From an uncultured Rhodospirillales bacterium (lineage in GTDB: Bacteria; Pseudomonadota; Alphaproteobacteria; Rhodospirillales; JABHCV01), in NCBI GenBank assembly GCA_938092065.1, contig CALKND010000017.1, forward strand, positions 178,297 to 242,296: 64,000 nt of DNA, read 5' to 3'. How positions within the stretch are numbered: position 1 is the stretch's first letter; each line of letters opens with the position of its first letter. Shown piece by piece: positions 1 to 9,097 of this stretch. A program made the translations under genes and the position numbers. The notes beneath the pieces were generated by a model. The model made no database searches. It saw only the letters and a program-made list of their open reading frames with translations, and had not been told where the DNA came from.

Positions 1-2
1 GA

Positions 3-44
3 CAAGATCGACTTGATCTTTTGGAGCGGGTTTTGTCAGCATAA
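3..44 (+). CDS. Possible C-terminal end of a gene entering from the left
   Basis: Fourteen codons are open from the left edge to a TAA, reading QDRLDLLERVLSA. The mix of charged and leucine residues looks like a normal protein C-terminus, and no other explanation for this stretch is seen. The product cannot be named from 13 residues. The rest of the stretch up to the next gene (45-338) shows only a weak stem (139-144 with 156-161) and no recognisable gene. Confidence 0.25.
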   Translation, partial: QDRLDLLERVLSA

Positions 45-338
45 GTCATATATATAAATGGCGCATGAATAGCTACATCAATGGCAGCAATTGAAAAAAT
101 TTTGATGTACTAAAACTTTAGAATCCTCTCAATAGATTTTGGGTGGGAGATTGATACCCAAGAAAATTCCTTCCACTTCAGTGAGATGGATTTGTAGTGC
201 TTGGATCTAAATCACAATTAGCTATGCCTAAGTGCCAGTGTTGAATTCACAGTCTCTAAACCTATTGTATCAAGTGTTGTAGTGGGTAACATTAAATGTT
301 CAAAAATGGAGAAGATAAAAATAAAGGCTATAAGACAA

Positions 339-980
339 ATGATTGACCTCTACACCTGGGCCACACCAAATGGGCGTAAAATATCTATTATGCTGGAAGA
401 GCTGGAGTTGCAGTATTGTAGCCAACCAATCGATATAGGTAAGGGTGTTCAGTTTTCTGATAATTTCATTGCCGTTAATCCGAATTCAAAAATTCCTGCA
501 ATAGTCGATAATGATGGACCTGACGGTGAACCACTTACTGTTTTTGAATCTGCTGCAATTTTGATATATCTTGCTGAAAAAACAGGCAGTGATCTGTTGC
601 CTAGAGAAAACCAGCCGCGCTATCAGGTGATGCAATGGCTTATGCTTCAAATGGGAGGAGTTGGGCCGATGTTTGGGCAGGCCCATCACTATTTACGGTT
701 TGCTAAGGAAGACGTACCATATGCAAAGAAACGTTACCTTGATGAAACCAGACGTCTGTATGGCGTCCTGAATGGGCGCTTGAGCGAAACGGAGTTCCTA
801 GCTGGCGCTTGCTATACTATTGCTGATATTGCAACCTATCCATGGATTGCTAGATATGATTGGCATGAGGTTGATCTGAATGATTTTCCAGCTGTGAAAA
901 GATGGTTTGATAAGCTCTCAACTCGGCCGGCTATCGTAAGGGGTATGAAAATTCCCCATGCCGATAAAAAGAGAACATAA
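339..980 (+). CDS. Glutathione S-transferase family protein
   Basis: A 213-residue soluble protein with the two-domain GST layout. The N-terminal thioredoxin-like domain (about residues 1-85) opens with MIDLYTWATPNGRK and carries NSKIPAI, the cis-proline loop that holds glutathione, followed by ESAAILIYLA, the Glu-Ser pair that binds the gamma-glutamyl group. The remainder is the all-helical C-terminal domain. The sequence most resembles the YghU/YfcG group, which reduces disulfides with glutathione; this is family knowledge, not shown here. The ATG at 339 is preferred to an upstream start at 282 because family members begin right at the first beta strand. The gene stands alone. Confidence 0.85.
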   Translation: MIDLYTWATPNGRKISIMLEELELQYCSQPIDIGKGVQFSDNFIAVNPNSKIPAIVDNDGPDGEPLTVFESAAILIYLAEKTGSDLLPRENQPRYQVMQWLMLQMGGVGPMFGQAHHYLRFAKEDVPYAKKRYLDETRRLYGVLNGRLSETEFLAGACYTIADIATYPWIARYDWHEVDLNDFPAVKRWFDKLSTRPAIVRGMKIPHADKKRT

Positions 981-1236
981 CTAAAGTGGTGCAGATGCAG
1001 CATTTTTACTTTCATATGCTTCGCAACAAAGTTCACACTTGTTATAATTAGCTTGAATTCCGCCCAGAATAGCTGGAAAATCCGAGCGGGTCGTGTTTTG
1101 GTGGTCTGTTTTGATTAAGAAAAAAGCGACGCTATTTAAACCTATATGCACCATAGCAGGTGTTAAAGCCTAATATATAAATATATTAACTCAAAAGATC
1201 GCATTTATTGCAAATATGCTATCTTATTTTGTTGTT

Positions 1237-3216
1237 TCATTCTGAAACGACATAAAGTGGAGAAATCATATTAGGGTAATCCTTAAACTCGCATAAAACT
1301 CTCCAACGATCCGTTAGGCTTGCACGGAGCAGAACGTAGCCAATGCTACTTTTAAATTCAGCCGGATCGATTTTTGTTTTTTCCACCAACTTCCTTTCAA
1401 AATCGAACATATCATCAAACATTGGACGTATTTCTTTGAGATTTTTCTCAAACTCTACTTGATCTGGTTCTCTGTAATTAAAGCGTACTGAAAAGGGATA
1501 AAAAAGCGTTTGTAAAATAAGCTGATCTTTTTCACTAAATATAGCGCCGACTGAGCGCTTGATGGAAGATTTGCCAAATGGTGACATTTCTTTGTTTTCA
1601 TTATAATCAGGGCTTGACGGATCGCCCCACCATTTCTTTCCTTGGGCGGTCATATGATAGAGGCTTTGAGCCTCACCAACACCTAGCCAGGAGCAAAGAG
1701 CCTGCATGGTTTCTTTCGGCTGTTTTTTTATATCCTCTAGACGAACTCCAATAGAATCCTGTGTGCGAAATGCAATTTGGTCTATGGCAAACAACATACC
1801 AATAATACGGTAGATTAATTGGGTATAATTATTTTCTTTGAAAAGAACATGAATCCAAGATTCACAGCTTTGGACGGGCTCGCGAATCATCATCACTAAC
1901 CGAGCATCTGGCACATGGCGTAGGAAATTTAGTTTGGTAAAATTTTCAGGACAGTGGATATGGTAGAAGACGGTTTTCTTTTCAGTATTAGTTTTCAGGA
2001 CCTTCTCAAACGCCGCGTGTATGACCATAAGAAATGATTTTGGGTTGATTTTATCATGTGCTTCTAGCAGTCGATGGGCCTCGTTACAGAAGGCACCCTT
2101 GTCCAACGAAAGTGATTCGTTGCGGTTTACTCCAACATTGGCCATTCCTTCTTTTTTCCCTAAAAAAGAAGTATTGTCAGTTTTTCTACTTGGAATGGGA
2201 TAAGGGGAATTAGCGTCAAACAAAACAGCAAAATCCTCCACAAATTGCTCAGGAAGTCCCCGCCAACCTTTAGCCGCCATTTTGCTCCAAACGCCCTGGT
2301 TGAAGTAGCCTTGAAGGTAAATGCTTGGTAGAGTTGAAATCTCAGGGTGTCCATCGATTAGGCTATGTAGCAATCCTGTTCCACTACGTCCGAAACTAAA
2401 CAGTGCAACTAGTTTGTCTGGAAGTAGGGGAGGATTACTGGGTACACGGTCTTTTTCGAGTATTGCGATCTCTTCGTCTATTTTAGGAGGTAAAGCCGCT
2501 ATAGCTCTTCGGAAGCTTTCCTCAGACTTATGTGGTTCAAAACTATCCAGAAAATATTCAAGGAGTACAAAGTCTAAGGTTGCTCGAGCGGCAGGGCTGA
2601 ACCCCTCATGATATAGTGTACCCTTTTTGTTCTGCTTAGAGTTAGAAAAGAGCAGTGCCTTTAAGGCATTTTTCAAGCCGTACCACGCATCTGTATAATT
2701 GGGTTGGATGGCTAGGACCTTTTGGTAGCTGTGAACGACCTCCTCAATATAGCCACATTTTGTTAGAGCTAGACTGAGGTTGTAATGTGCGTCGGCAAAT
2801 TCAGGGTCAAGGATAATGGCTTGGCGAAATAATTTTAAGGCTTCCTCGTAGTCTTCGCGGGCGGCCATTATTAGCCCGAGGTTAAAATAAGCATTAGTTG
2901 AATTCGGGTCTATCTCAATTGCATCTCTGAAGCATTTTGAGGCATTTGAATTCTTGTCGAGAGCAAGATAAACAATACCGAGGTTATTATAATATTTGAC
3001 ATTGCCTTGGTCATTGCTGATGGCATTGGTAATAAACTCGGCAGCTTGTTCGTTTCGGCCACCATGATGAGCAGCTAACCCCATTAGGTGTAGGGCCTCT
3101 GCATTTTTTGGATTGGTGCTCAGTATTTTCCTGTAAATACCCTCTGCCTTTGCCAGGCGCCCGGCCTTGTGGTGCCCAAGACCCATATCCAATTCTGTGC
3201 GAGGGCTATCTTTCAA
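1237..3216 (-). CDS. TPR-repeat sulfotransferase
   Basis: A 659-residue fusion. Residues about 8-185 are tetratricopeptide repeats (for example YYNNLGIVYLALDKN and AYFNLGLIMAAREDY), a protein-binding scaffold. From about residue 268 a sulfotransferase domain follows: FSFGRSGTGLLHSLIDGHPE is the P-loop-like 5'-phosphosulfate-binding motif for PAPS, and MIREPVQSCESW about 180 residues later fits the 3'-phosphate-binding motif. It would transfer sulfate from PAPS to a sugar, lipid or protein tyrosine; the acceptor cannot be read. TPR-sulfotransferase fusions are frequent in marine proteobacteria. It is convergent with the GST gene, with a 256-bp gap that holds no gene. It shares the TPR-plus-transferase design of four genes in the flagellar half of the window. 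Confidence 0.82.
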   Translation of the reverse strand: MKDSPRTELDMGLGHHKAGRLAKAEGIYRKILSTNPKNAEALHLMGLAAHHGGRNEQAAEFITNAISNDQGNVKYYNNLGIVYLALDKNSNASKCFRDAIEIDPNSTNAYFNLGLIMAAREDYEEALKLFRQAIILDPEFADAHYNLSLALTKCGYIEEVVHSYQKVLAIQPNYTDAWYGLKNALKALLFSNSKQNKKGTLYHEGFSPAARATLDFVLLEYFLDSFEPHKSEESFRRAIAALPPKIDEEIAILEKDRVPSNPPLLPDKLVALFSFGRSGTGLLHSLIDGHPEISTLPSIYLQGYFNQGVWSKMAAKGWRGLPEQFVEDFAVLFDANSPYPIPSRKTDNTSFLGKKEGMANVGVNRNESLSLDKGAFCNEAHRLLEAHDKINPKSFLMVIHAAFEKVLKTNTEKKTVFYHIHCPENFTKLNFLRHVPDARLVMMIREPVQSCESWIHVLFKENNYTQLIYRIIGMLFAIDQIAFRTQDSIGVRLEDIKKQPKETMQALCSWLGVGEAQSLYHMTAQGKKWWGDPSSPDYNENKEMSPFGKSSIKRSVGAIFSEKDQLILQTLFYPFSVRFNYREPDQVEFEKNLKEIRPMFDDMFDFERKLVEKTKIDPAEFKSSIGYVLLRASLTDRWRVLCEFKDYPNMISPLYVVSE

Positions 3217-3603
3217 TCTTCCGTCCTCTAAATCATAAAGTTACTTATTTAAAATATCGGCATCACTCAATAACGAAAACAATATTTTAATAGAGAAATT
3301 TTTATATTTAAAAAATTACTAAACAATTTTTTTTACTCTTTCATAACAAAACATGAACTTTTTCCCATCCTCCCCCCACCTGTTTTTTGCAAAATATTTG
3401 TAATTTTGCACCTTCTGAGCATTTCTTTGGCTCTTTCTGGCTTTAGTGTTAATTATGTTTTTATTGATTTTTTATCAGTCTAAAATTTGGCAGTGACTGA
3501 GATAGCCGGCAATAACCAAATAATCCTGTAGTGCTTTAAATTCTAACGGAGTTAAAAGAGGCTCTCCTACCAAGCCAAAGATGATTTTAAATTCAGCCCA
3601 ATT
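3217..3603. other. Gene-poor AT-rich gap with an in-frame extension
   Basis: This stretch of about 390 bases between two minus-strand genes holds no complete gene. On the minus strand, about 41 sense codons continue in the same frame directly after the stop of the downstream-numbered gene (stop at 3604-3606), reading AEFKIIFGLVGEPLLTPLEF and on to a TGA near 3480. This could be the cut-off tail of that gene or chance. The rest is AT-rich with poly-T and poly-C tracts and no clear terminator stem. Confidence 0.35.
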
Positions 3604-4632
3604 TTATGTGCCGTAACCGAGTTTATCAAGGCCCAGCCCATATCTTTTGTTAAGATTCATATTTGACTCTGAGTAAGTTTCTCTAATGATCGTGTTTGTC
3701 TCATCGCTGAAATGAAGTGCCTCGTTATTCTTGTATAAAATTTTTGGCTGGATTTTTTTTATGATTTTCCGTGCGTGCATTTTTTTATTTTCAGAGATTA
3801 TGTTCAATAGGCTCGTTACCCGGATATACTTATGGAGATGTCCAATAAAATCCACCTGCCAGATCAAATAAGATAGGATTGTCGGTTTCCTAACAAAATT
3901 TTTTCTGCTTTCATTGATTTTAATGGAATTAATATTCACTGGTAAAGAGGGTGCCGCTGGATTAGTTGTAATGAGCCCTTGAAAGAGGGAGTCAACAAAA
4001 AATTGCTCGTTGGATTCAAGGTGTTCGTATGGCAGTATATTGATGTCAAATTCAGGGAAGAACTGCTCAAGTGTCAGAGAGATTTCATCATACCAAATTG
4101 TTCCGAAGGGGCCTTTGAAAGGATCATTTCTTAACATTTTAATCAGTTGGTTTTCGTTTTTAGCATATTTACTCCAGTGTATATACTGATAGGCAAAATG
4201 GGATTGCAGCCATGATGATTGTTCACGTATGGTCAAAAGTAGCGTTTTACTGTGAAAGGAAAACGCGCCAATTTCTTCGATGCGCTTAATTAACCGGGCC
4301 AGAAGAAATTGGTTTAATTCTGCATTGTAGACGCCATATGCTAGGATCGCTTCGTCACTTAGGACTAAATTCTGTAAGTTAGATTTTTCAATTTCTTCAA
4401 CTATTAGCTTTGCATAGTTGTCGATTCTCTGCGTGGAGTTATGAGGATTGTAGCCCTGTAATTTAGGGAGTGGGGGTTCAAAAAGCCTGTCCTGAAAAAA
4501 GCGCAACTCCTCGGAATAATATTTGGATTTGTGACATTTCGCTATTGAAAGAATTTCTTCGTGTGACGCAAAAATGCCCTGTGAGTATTTCGTCGCGGTT
4601 TTCACGAAACCAGGGTGAATAAGAAGATTCAA
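3604..4632 (-). CDS. Sulfotransferase-like protein (divergent)
   Basis: A 342-residue protein whose N-terminus LLIHPGFVKTATKYSQ has the shape of a sulfotransferase PAPS-binding strand-loop (consensus H-x-G-x-x-K-T-x-T). The later segment LVLSDEAI also matches the S-[DN]-E strand seen in this family. The match is weak and no 3'-phosphate motif was assigned, so the function is tentative. The start is TTG with GGAAAG 6 bases upstream; no ATG lies nearby. The reading frame continues for about 41 codons beyond the stop, so the C-terminus may have been shortened by a nonsense change. The gene is AT-rich and stands next to gene remnants, which suggests an acquired or decaying region. Confidence 0.5.
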   Translation of the reverse strand: MNLLIHPGFVKTATKYSQGIFASHEEILSIAKCHKSKYYSEELRFFQDRLFEPPLPKLQGYNPHNSTQRIDNYAKLIVEEIEKSNLQNLVLSDEAILAYGVYNAELNQFLLARLIKRIEEIGAFSFHSKTLLLTIREQSSWLQSHFAYQYIHWSKYAKNENQLIKMLRNDPFKGPFGTIWYDEISLTLEQFFPEFDINILPYEHLESNEQFFVDSLFQGLITTNPAAPSLPVNINSIKINESRKNFVRKPTILSYLIWQVDFIGHLHKYIRVTSLLNIISENKKMHARKIIKKIQPKILYKNNEALHFSDETNTIIRETYSESNMNLNKRYGLGLDKLGYGT

Positions 4633-4680
4633 AGTATCTTTCCGAAGTTGTTATTCAAAAATCTGTTTGAACGCTCAGCT

Positions 4681-4833
4681 TTAAAAAAATAGCGACCAAT
4701 GTAAATAAAAAAACTCAGGGTTAACTACTTTATCAGTTCGGCGGTAAACTTCTTCAATAACTTGAGTAGGCTCCACCCCACAAGCGTTTGCTTGATAAAG
4801 ACGACGAATACCAAAAGGTAAGTTGTGAAGCAT
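4681..4833 (-). pseudogene. Amidase / allophanate-hydrolase N-terminal remnant
   Basis: A 50-residue reading frame too short to be a gene. Its text (FGIRRLYQANACGV, then VIEEVYRRTDKVVNPEFF) reads like the first 45 residues of amidase-signature or allophanate-hydrolase enzymes, where a helix of the type LRxxYxxGxxTPxxVVxxVYxRI precedes a VNPxxF turn. It ends abruptly after YLHWSLFF with no catalytic Ser-Ser-Lys region. I infer a truncated relic of a longer gene on this strand. A chance resemblance remains possible because only one motif block survives. Confidence 0.4.
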
Positions 4834-4945
4834 AAATTTGTATTCGAAAGCGTTATTGCATTGAAATAGATCAGGTGTTAATGACGCTGAATACTGTTTT
4901 TTTTAACCTGGTGCGATGCAAACAATGCATCACTTAGCCTTTGGA

Positions 4946-5026
4946 CTAGAATTGAAGCACCTTTTTCCCTTGAAATATATAGATGCCGCAGTTGATGCTG
5001 ATTTCATAGCCTATAGGTACTTTCAT
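4946..5026 (-). CDS. 26-residue ORF with a strong ribosome binding site
   Basis: A short reading frame starts with an ATG 8 bases after GAGGAG, one of the best Shine-Dalgarno sequences in this part of the window. The peptide begins MKVPIGYEISINCGIYIF and stops after 26 residues. It may be the head of a truncated gene, or a small leader peptide: a C/G-rich hairpin lies about 35 bases upstream and the amidase remnant follows about 110 bases downstream on the same strand. No family is recognised. Confidence 0.25.
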   Translation of the reverse strand: MKVPIGYEISINCGIYIFQGKKVLQF

Positions 5027-5055
5027 GTTTTTTCTCCTCAACAGTACAAAAAATG

Positions 5056-5091
5056 AAAAAACCCCCTTTTAACCCCCTCCCTTTTTGGGGG
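5056..5091 (-). terminator. Terminator-like G/C hairpin with T-run
   Basis: On the minus strand five C (5091-5087) can pair with either of two GGGGG blocks (5077-5073 or 5066-5062), and the second is followed at once by a run of six T. This is the layout of an intrinsic terminator, or of a two-state attenuator because two alternative partners exist. No minus-strand gene lies directly upstream, so its gene may have been lost. The tRNA lies on the opposite strand. Confidence 0.35.
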
Positions 5092-5204
5092 CCTGTAATG
5101 GCATGTTCAGGGTATGCGGAGGGCTTTCTTTCGCTTAATTTTTTCAAGATTGACTTTTCAAAAGCCCTTGTTCTCTGGGGTGTAGAAGTCTATACAAACT
5201 TGAC

Positions 5205-5294
5205 GGGCAGTTGGCCGAGTGGCTGAAGGCGCTCCCCTGCTAAGGGAGTATGGGTTAACGCTCATTGAGGGTTCGAATCCCTCACTGCCCGCCA
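5205..5294 (+). tRNA. tRNA-Ser (anticodon GCU)
   Basis: A complete class II tRNA with CCA encoded. Acceptor stem GGGCAGT pairs with ACTGCCC, followed by discriminator G and CCA. The anticodon stem CTCCC/GGGAG encloses loop CTGCTAA, giving anticodon GCT at 5239-5241 (reads AGC/AGU serine codons). The long variable arm and the GTTCGAATC T-loop fit tRNA-Ser. The flanks hold gene remnants, which would suit an old integration site, but no integrase gene is seen. Confidence 0.95.
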
Positions 5295-5543
5295 TCACTC
5301 ATATAAACTATTGAAAATATTGATAATTTTTTATATATCTGAAGTAGGGTACATCAAGGGTACACTTTTTGAAGTGGTTGCAATGTGGAAAAGATGTACA
5401 CCCTATGCTTGTAAAGTTTTTTGAAAATGATCTTTATGTTCTTTGTAATTAGATGGCGTATGGGCTGTGGGCATTTATAGAATGATACGGCGGGGATAAC
5501 CTACAGTGGGAGCCGTTTTCTTACTATATGCTATAGTCTTAAA
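5295..5543. other. Non-coding stretch after tRNA-Ser with repeated GGGTACA
   Basis: No gene is seen. Two closely spaced direct copies of AGGGTACA (about 5346 and 5357) and a partly inverted GTACACCCT about 40 bases later lie 50-110 bases downstream of the tRNA. Similar sequences occur beside tRNA genes used by integrases, but without an integrase or a duplicated tRNA end this is only suggestive. Confidence 0.3.
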
Positions 5544-6335
5544 ATGAATTATCAAACCGCCTTAGTTTGCCTAACATTTTCTTTCTTTATTGTGATTGCT
5601 GGGTGCCAGACAGAATTCATGACGACAGTTTGGAGTGGAAAGAGTGAAAGCTTTCCTCCTTGCCCAAAGATTACATTAAACGCTCCAATTTGGACAAACT
5701 GTCGAGGTGTTTACTATTTATCTAGTGGCCAGAAGTATCAAGGAATTATTGTCGATGGTAGCCCACACGGAGAGGGAACCCTGATGTTTGAAGCACCACA
5801 TCCATCGGCAGGAGACAAATACATTGGTGAATTTAAGGATGAAAGATCCAACGGACAAGGCACCTATTTTTTTGCCAATGGTGATAAATACGTCGGCGAA
5901 TTTAAAGATAGCAAATTTAATGGACAAGGTGCCATTACTTTTACTAATGGTGACAAATACGTCGGTGAATTTAACAATGACAAAAAGAACGGATACTTCA
6001 TTATAATTTTTGCAGATGGAGATGAATACGTTGGTGAAATAAAGGAAGATAAAAAACACGGACTAGGCTCTTACACCCATGCGAATGGAAACAAATACGT
6101 TGGTGAATTTAGAGATGATAAATTCAATGGACAAGGAATTTATATCCGGGCCAATGGCAAGATTATAGAGGGTGTATGGGAAAAGAATAAACTCAAAAAT
6201 GCCAAGAGAGGTAGCTTTAATAGTAGAAAAAAAATATCTAACCAAGATCGTTTAAAGCAGATTGAAGCTTTGATGGAAAAAAGTCTAATAACAAAGAGTG
6301 AACCTGTGACAAAGCGCAAAGCTATCATTGATTAG
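5544..6335 (+). CDS. MORN-repeat lipoprotein
   Basis: A 263-residue predicted lipoprotein. Residues 1-21 form a signal peptide ending in the lipobox IAGC, with Cys21 as the lipidation site. From about residue 66 there are six MORN repeats of about 23 residues (pattern G-x-x-Y-x-G-E-F-x-x-x-x-x-x-G-x-G), for example DKYVGEFKDSKFNGQG. Such repeats form an extended beta-hairpin ribbon and often bind proteins or phospholipids; no enzyme domain is present. The C-terminal 45 residues are charged. It would sit on the periplasmic face of a membrane. The gene is AT-rich and lies just downstream of the tRNA with no operon partner. The specific role is unknown. Confidence 0.8.
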   Translation: MNYQTALVCLTFSFFIVIAGCQTEFMTTVWSGKSESFPPCPKITLNAPIWTNCRGVYYLSSGQKYQGIIVDGSPHGEGTLMFEAPHPSAGDKYIGEFKDERSNGQGTYFFANGDKYVGEFKDSKFNGQGAITFTNGDKYVGEFNNDKKNGYFIIIFADGDEYVGEIKEDKKHGLGSYTHANGNKYVGEFRDDKFNGQGIYIRANGKIIEGVWEKNKLKNAKRGSFNSRKKISNQDRLKQIEALMEKSLITKSEPVTKRKAIID

Positions 6336-6426
6336 ATGTAAATATTGAGAAGAACTGTTAATTGAATCTTAGGCGTAGTTTAAGTGCGAAGTGTAAATCT
6401 AGAGTTAGGTAGGAACTTTAAGTATT

Positions 6427-7131
6427 ATGCGAGTAATTATTTCCATTGCAGTTGCAGTACTGGTCAATGGGTCAGTTTGGGCAAATAGCTTAGAGCTAAA
6501 TTTTGAAAATGTTTCGAAACTTCCCATCCATTCATATGAGAATAAAAAAGCCAAAAGTAAAAATTTTTTAGTTACCCAGAAATTAATTTTTACAAACTCA
6601 AATTTAAATTACTATTTGTTTCCTAATTGGTCCGAAACCGAAAGAGCAAATTATCAATTCAGGGCTAGCAAGAAACGGGCAAAAGAATCCTAAAATTTGT
6701 CGGCGAACTCAGAAAACGTAACTCGTTACCAACTTATTTGGTCGGTTTTAGTAGGGGTTCTGTCGACGTTGCTAGTTTTGCCAAAAAGCATCCAGATAAA
6801 ATCAAAGGCATTGTGCTTGCGTCTGGTGTTTACACAAATTCCTCGAAGAAAGCAGAGTCTTACTTCTATGCGGCGTATTATTGGCTCAAAAATTGATGTT
6901 AATACACTCGTTATCCATCACAAAAGAGATGCCTGTAAAGTGACTCAATTTAAGCATGCTAAAAGTTTTTATGATGGTCTCCAGGCCCCAAAAAAACACA
7001 TTATTTTATTTAATGGAGGTGTTCCAACTGGAGGCAAATGTGGACCATTTCATTATCATAGTTACGAAAAAATTGAAGAAGATGCTGCAAAAAAAATTAT
7101 AGAGTGGGTAATATCAGATGTTGTTAAATAA
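6427..7131 (+). pseudogene. Alpha/beta hydrolase pseudogene (two frameshifts)
   Basis: Three reading-frame segments add up to one alpha/beta hydrolase. The first (from ATG 6427) has a signal peptide (MRVIISIAVAVLVNGSVWA) and ends with ETERANYQFRAS. The match then moves to another frame at about 6668, reading LPTYLVGFSRGSVDVASFAK, which holds the nucleophile elbow G-x-S-x-G (GFSRGS). Near 6890 it returns to the first frame for TLVIHHKRDACKV and the C-terminal GPFHYHSYEKIEEDAAKKII with the catalytic Asp and His regions. About 60 residues normally found between the signal peptide and the first block also seem to be missing. Both shifts break the protein, so it is very likely inactive. Confidence 0.75.
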
Positions 7132-7158
7132 CTAACTAGAGAAGTCATTTCTCATTTT

Positions 7159-8697
7159 TTACCGTAAATTTAGTAATAGTTGAGAAGTGACTGTGGATGC
7201 GCGCTTCTTTTTTTTATGAGGCCGTTTGCGACTACCAAGTTTTTTGTGAATATTTTTAGCCTTTTCTTTATATCCTTGTATTTCCCGACTTGCTTCAATT
7301 TTAGCACGAGCAGACTTTGCAGCTTGGATTTGATTTACAATGGGCTCTGGGTAATTCGTACCTATTACACATTGCGTTTTTCTTTGCATTGGTAAATTCA
7401 TTTTGGAAGGCTCATGAACCCAAGCACTTGACACATTACGTAATTCCGGAAGCCACCGTTTAATAAAGCCACCTGTTTTGTCATGCTCTTGGGATTGTTT
7501 GATAGGGTTGTATATGCGTAACGTATTAATGCCTGTTACACCGGACTGCATTTGTAGTTGACTATAATGAATTCCCGGTTCGTAGTCTGTAAATAGTTGT
7601 GCTAAGTGGTGCCCTGTTTTACGCCAATCAAGCCAAAGATGGTAACTAGCAAAACTCATCAACATGGCGCGCATACGAAAAGTAATCCAACCTTCATAAA
7701 TAAGATTACGCATGCATGCGTCAATAAAAGGGTATCCCGTCAGCCCTTTTTTCCATGCTTGATAGTACTTTTCATTATGTTCGTTTTTTCGTATATCTTC
7801 AAAAGCTGGGTGCATGCATCTAAATTCAATGCTGGGTTGGTCTTCTATTTTCTGAACAAAATGGCATCTCCATGATAACCGAGATCCGAAAGCTGCCAAA
7901 TTCCGTTTCCATGTTTTAGAATCTTCATCAGTAAAATATTTACGGTGGTTTTTACTTGATTGATAAACCTCACGTACTGACAACGTACCCCACGTCAGAT
8001 GGGGAGATAGACGAGAGCAATATTTTTCGGACTTCCCTGGAGCTGAAAGGTGATAAATGTAATTCTTACTACGTTCGTCAAAAAAGGTCTTTAGGGTTCT
8101 AATGGCGGCTCGACGCCCTCCTTTTTGAGTGATCCCATAAACAAAGCTGCCAAATATTGGATCATCTTTTGATGGTATATCGCCCAATGAAATGCTTGTT
8201 ACAGGCACTAATCGCTGAGGTTTTACAATAAGAGGTCTCGCCATTCGAGAACTGCGAATCTTTGACCAATCATCGCGACTAGCAAGATGACGAACAACGC
8301 CATTAGAAGGATATTCATAGAGTGGTACAGATTGATTTTTACACCACTCAATCACTTTTCTATCGCGGCAATACGTCCAGCCATTTCCACTTTCTTCATG
8401 CGCATAAACACCTTTGATAGAATGGCTCGTATTAAACGTATTTAGTGTCTCAACTATATTTCCTACTCTTACAATAAGTGGTTGACCAAGATTAGTGCAA
8501 TCAGTGAGTAACTCGATTAAACAATCATGAATAAAATTCCAGTGGCGACGTGAGGCAAAAGGTTGTCGCCAATAATCTGGTTCTACTACATAAAGTGGTA
8601 TTATAGGCAAACCAACGCGTGCAGCCTCATGTAAGGGGGCATTATCGTGAATTCGTAAATCACGTTTAAACCATACAATATTTACTTTTTCTTTCAC
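7159..8697 (-). CDS. Cryptochrome/DNA photolyase family flavoprotein
   Basis: A 512-residue protein of the photolyase/cryptochrome superfamily. Residues 1-130 are the antenna-binding alpha/beta domain (opening VNIVWFKRDLRIHDNAPL). The FAD-binding helical domain covers about 200-445, with TGYPFIDACMRNLIYEGW, FRMRAMLMSFASYHLWLDWR and RIYNPIKQS...FIKRWLPEL. It would bind FAD and use blue light for DNA repair or signalling. In the segment where classical photolyases have NGGWQW this protein reads YSQLQM, so the flavin-near tryptophan of the usual electron-transfer chain is replaced. The C-terminal tail is rich in Lys/Arg. It stands alone, convergent with the hydrolase pseudogene. Confidence 0.85.
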   Translation of the reverse strand: MKEKVNIVWFKRDLRIHDNAPLHEAARVGLPIIPLYVVEPDYWRQPFASRRHWNFIHDCLIELLTDCTNLGQPLIVRVGNIVETLNTFNTSHSIKGVYAHEESGNGWTYCRDRKVIEWCKNQSVPLYEYPSNGVVRHLASRDDWSKIRSSRMARPLIVKPQRLVPVTSISLGDIPSKDDPIFGSFVYGITQKGGRRAAIRTLKTFFDERSKNYIYHLSAPGKSEKYCSRLSPHLTWGTLSVREVYQSSKNHRKYFTDEDSKTWKRNLAAFGSRLSWRCHFVQKIEDQPSIEFRCMHPAFEDIRKNEHNEKYYQAWKKGLTGYPFIDACMRNLIYEGWITFRMRAMLMSFASYHLWLDWRKTGHHLAQLFTDYEPGIHYSQLQMQSGVTGINTLRIYNPIKQSQEHDKTGGFIKRWLPELRNVSSAWVHEPSKMNLPMQRKTQCVIGTNYPEPIVNQIQAAKSARAKIEASREIQGYKEKAKNIHKKLGSRKRPHKKKKRASTVTSQLLLNLR

Positions 8698-9097
8698 TAG
8701 AACAAAATAGCAACAGTTTGAAGATTATTCAAATAAAGTTTTAATGTTTAACTATATTTTAATTGGCAAAACAAAACTTGCATCTTTCATGAACAAAAAT
8801 TAAACGTTTTTTTAAAAAGAAGCTCAGCCATGAGCTTTTTGTTGTCACTTCTTTTCTTAATTTGTTGTTTTTCTATATCTACAACATTCAAATTAATAAT
8901 TGGATATTTGGCTGAAAATGTCGAGGAGGGTCTGAGTTTGCTGGTTTACAGGCAGCTTTATATTTAAACTCTTACAAAATTAGCAGAATGCCATGACGTG
9001 TTTTTCTTGAACCAAAGGACTTTGTGCAAGTAGTATCCACAAGAATTTTATTACTCTGATATTTTAAAAAATTAAACTTGAGCGGGGTTTTTTTTTC
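8698..9097. other. Divergent intergenic region with a hairpin
   Basis: This 400-base AT-rich stretch separates the photolyase (minus) from the secreted hydrolase (plus) and should hold both promoters. A stem AAGCTCA (8820-8826), loop GCCA, TGAGCTT (8831-8837) followed by T is terminator-like on the plus strand, but no plus-strand gene precedes it. No coding stretch or known binding site was recognised. Confidence 0.4.

Noticed and set aside
5340..5405. Phage or island attachment site after tRNA-Ser
   Set aside because: Repeats are short and there is no integrase or duplicated tRNA 3' end in the window; kept only as a weak remark.
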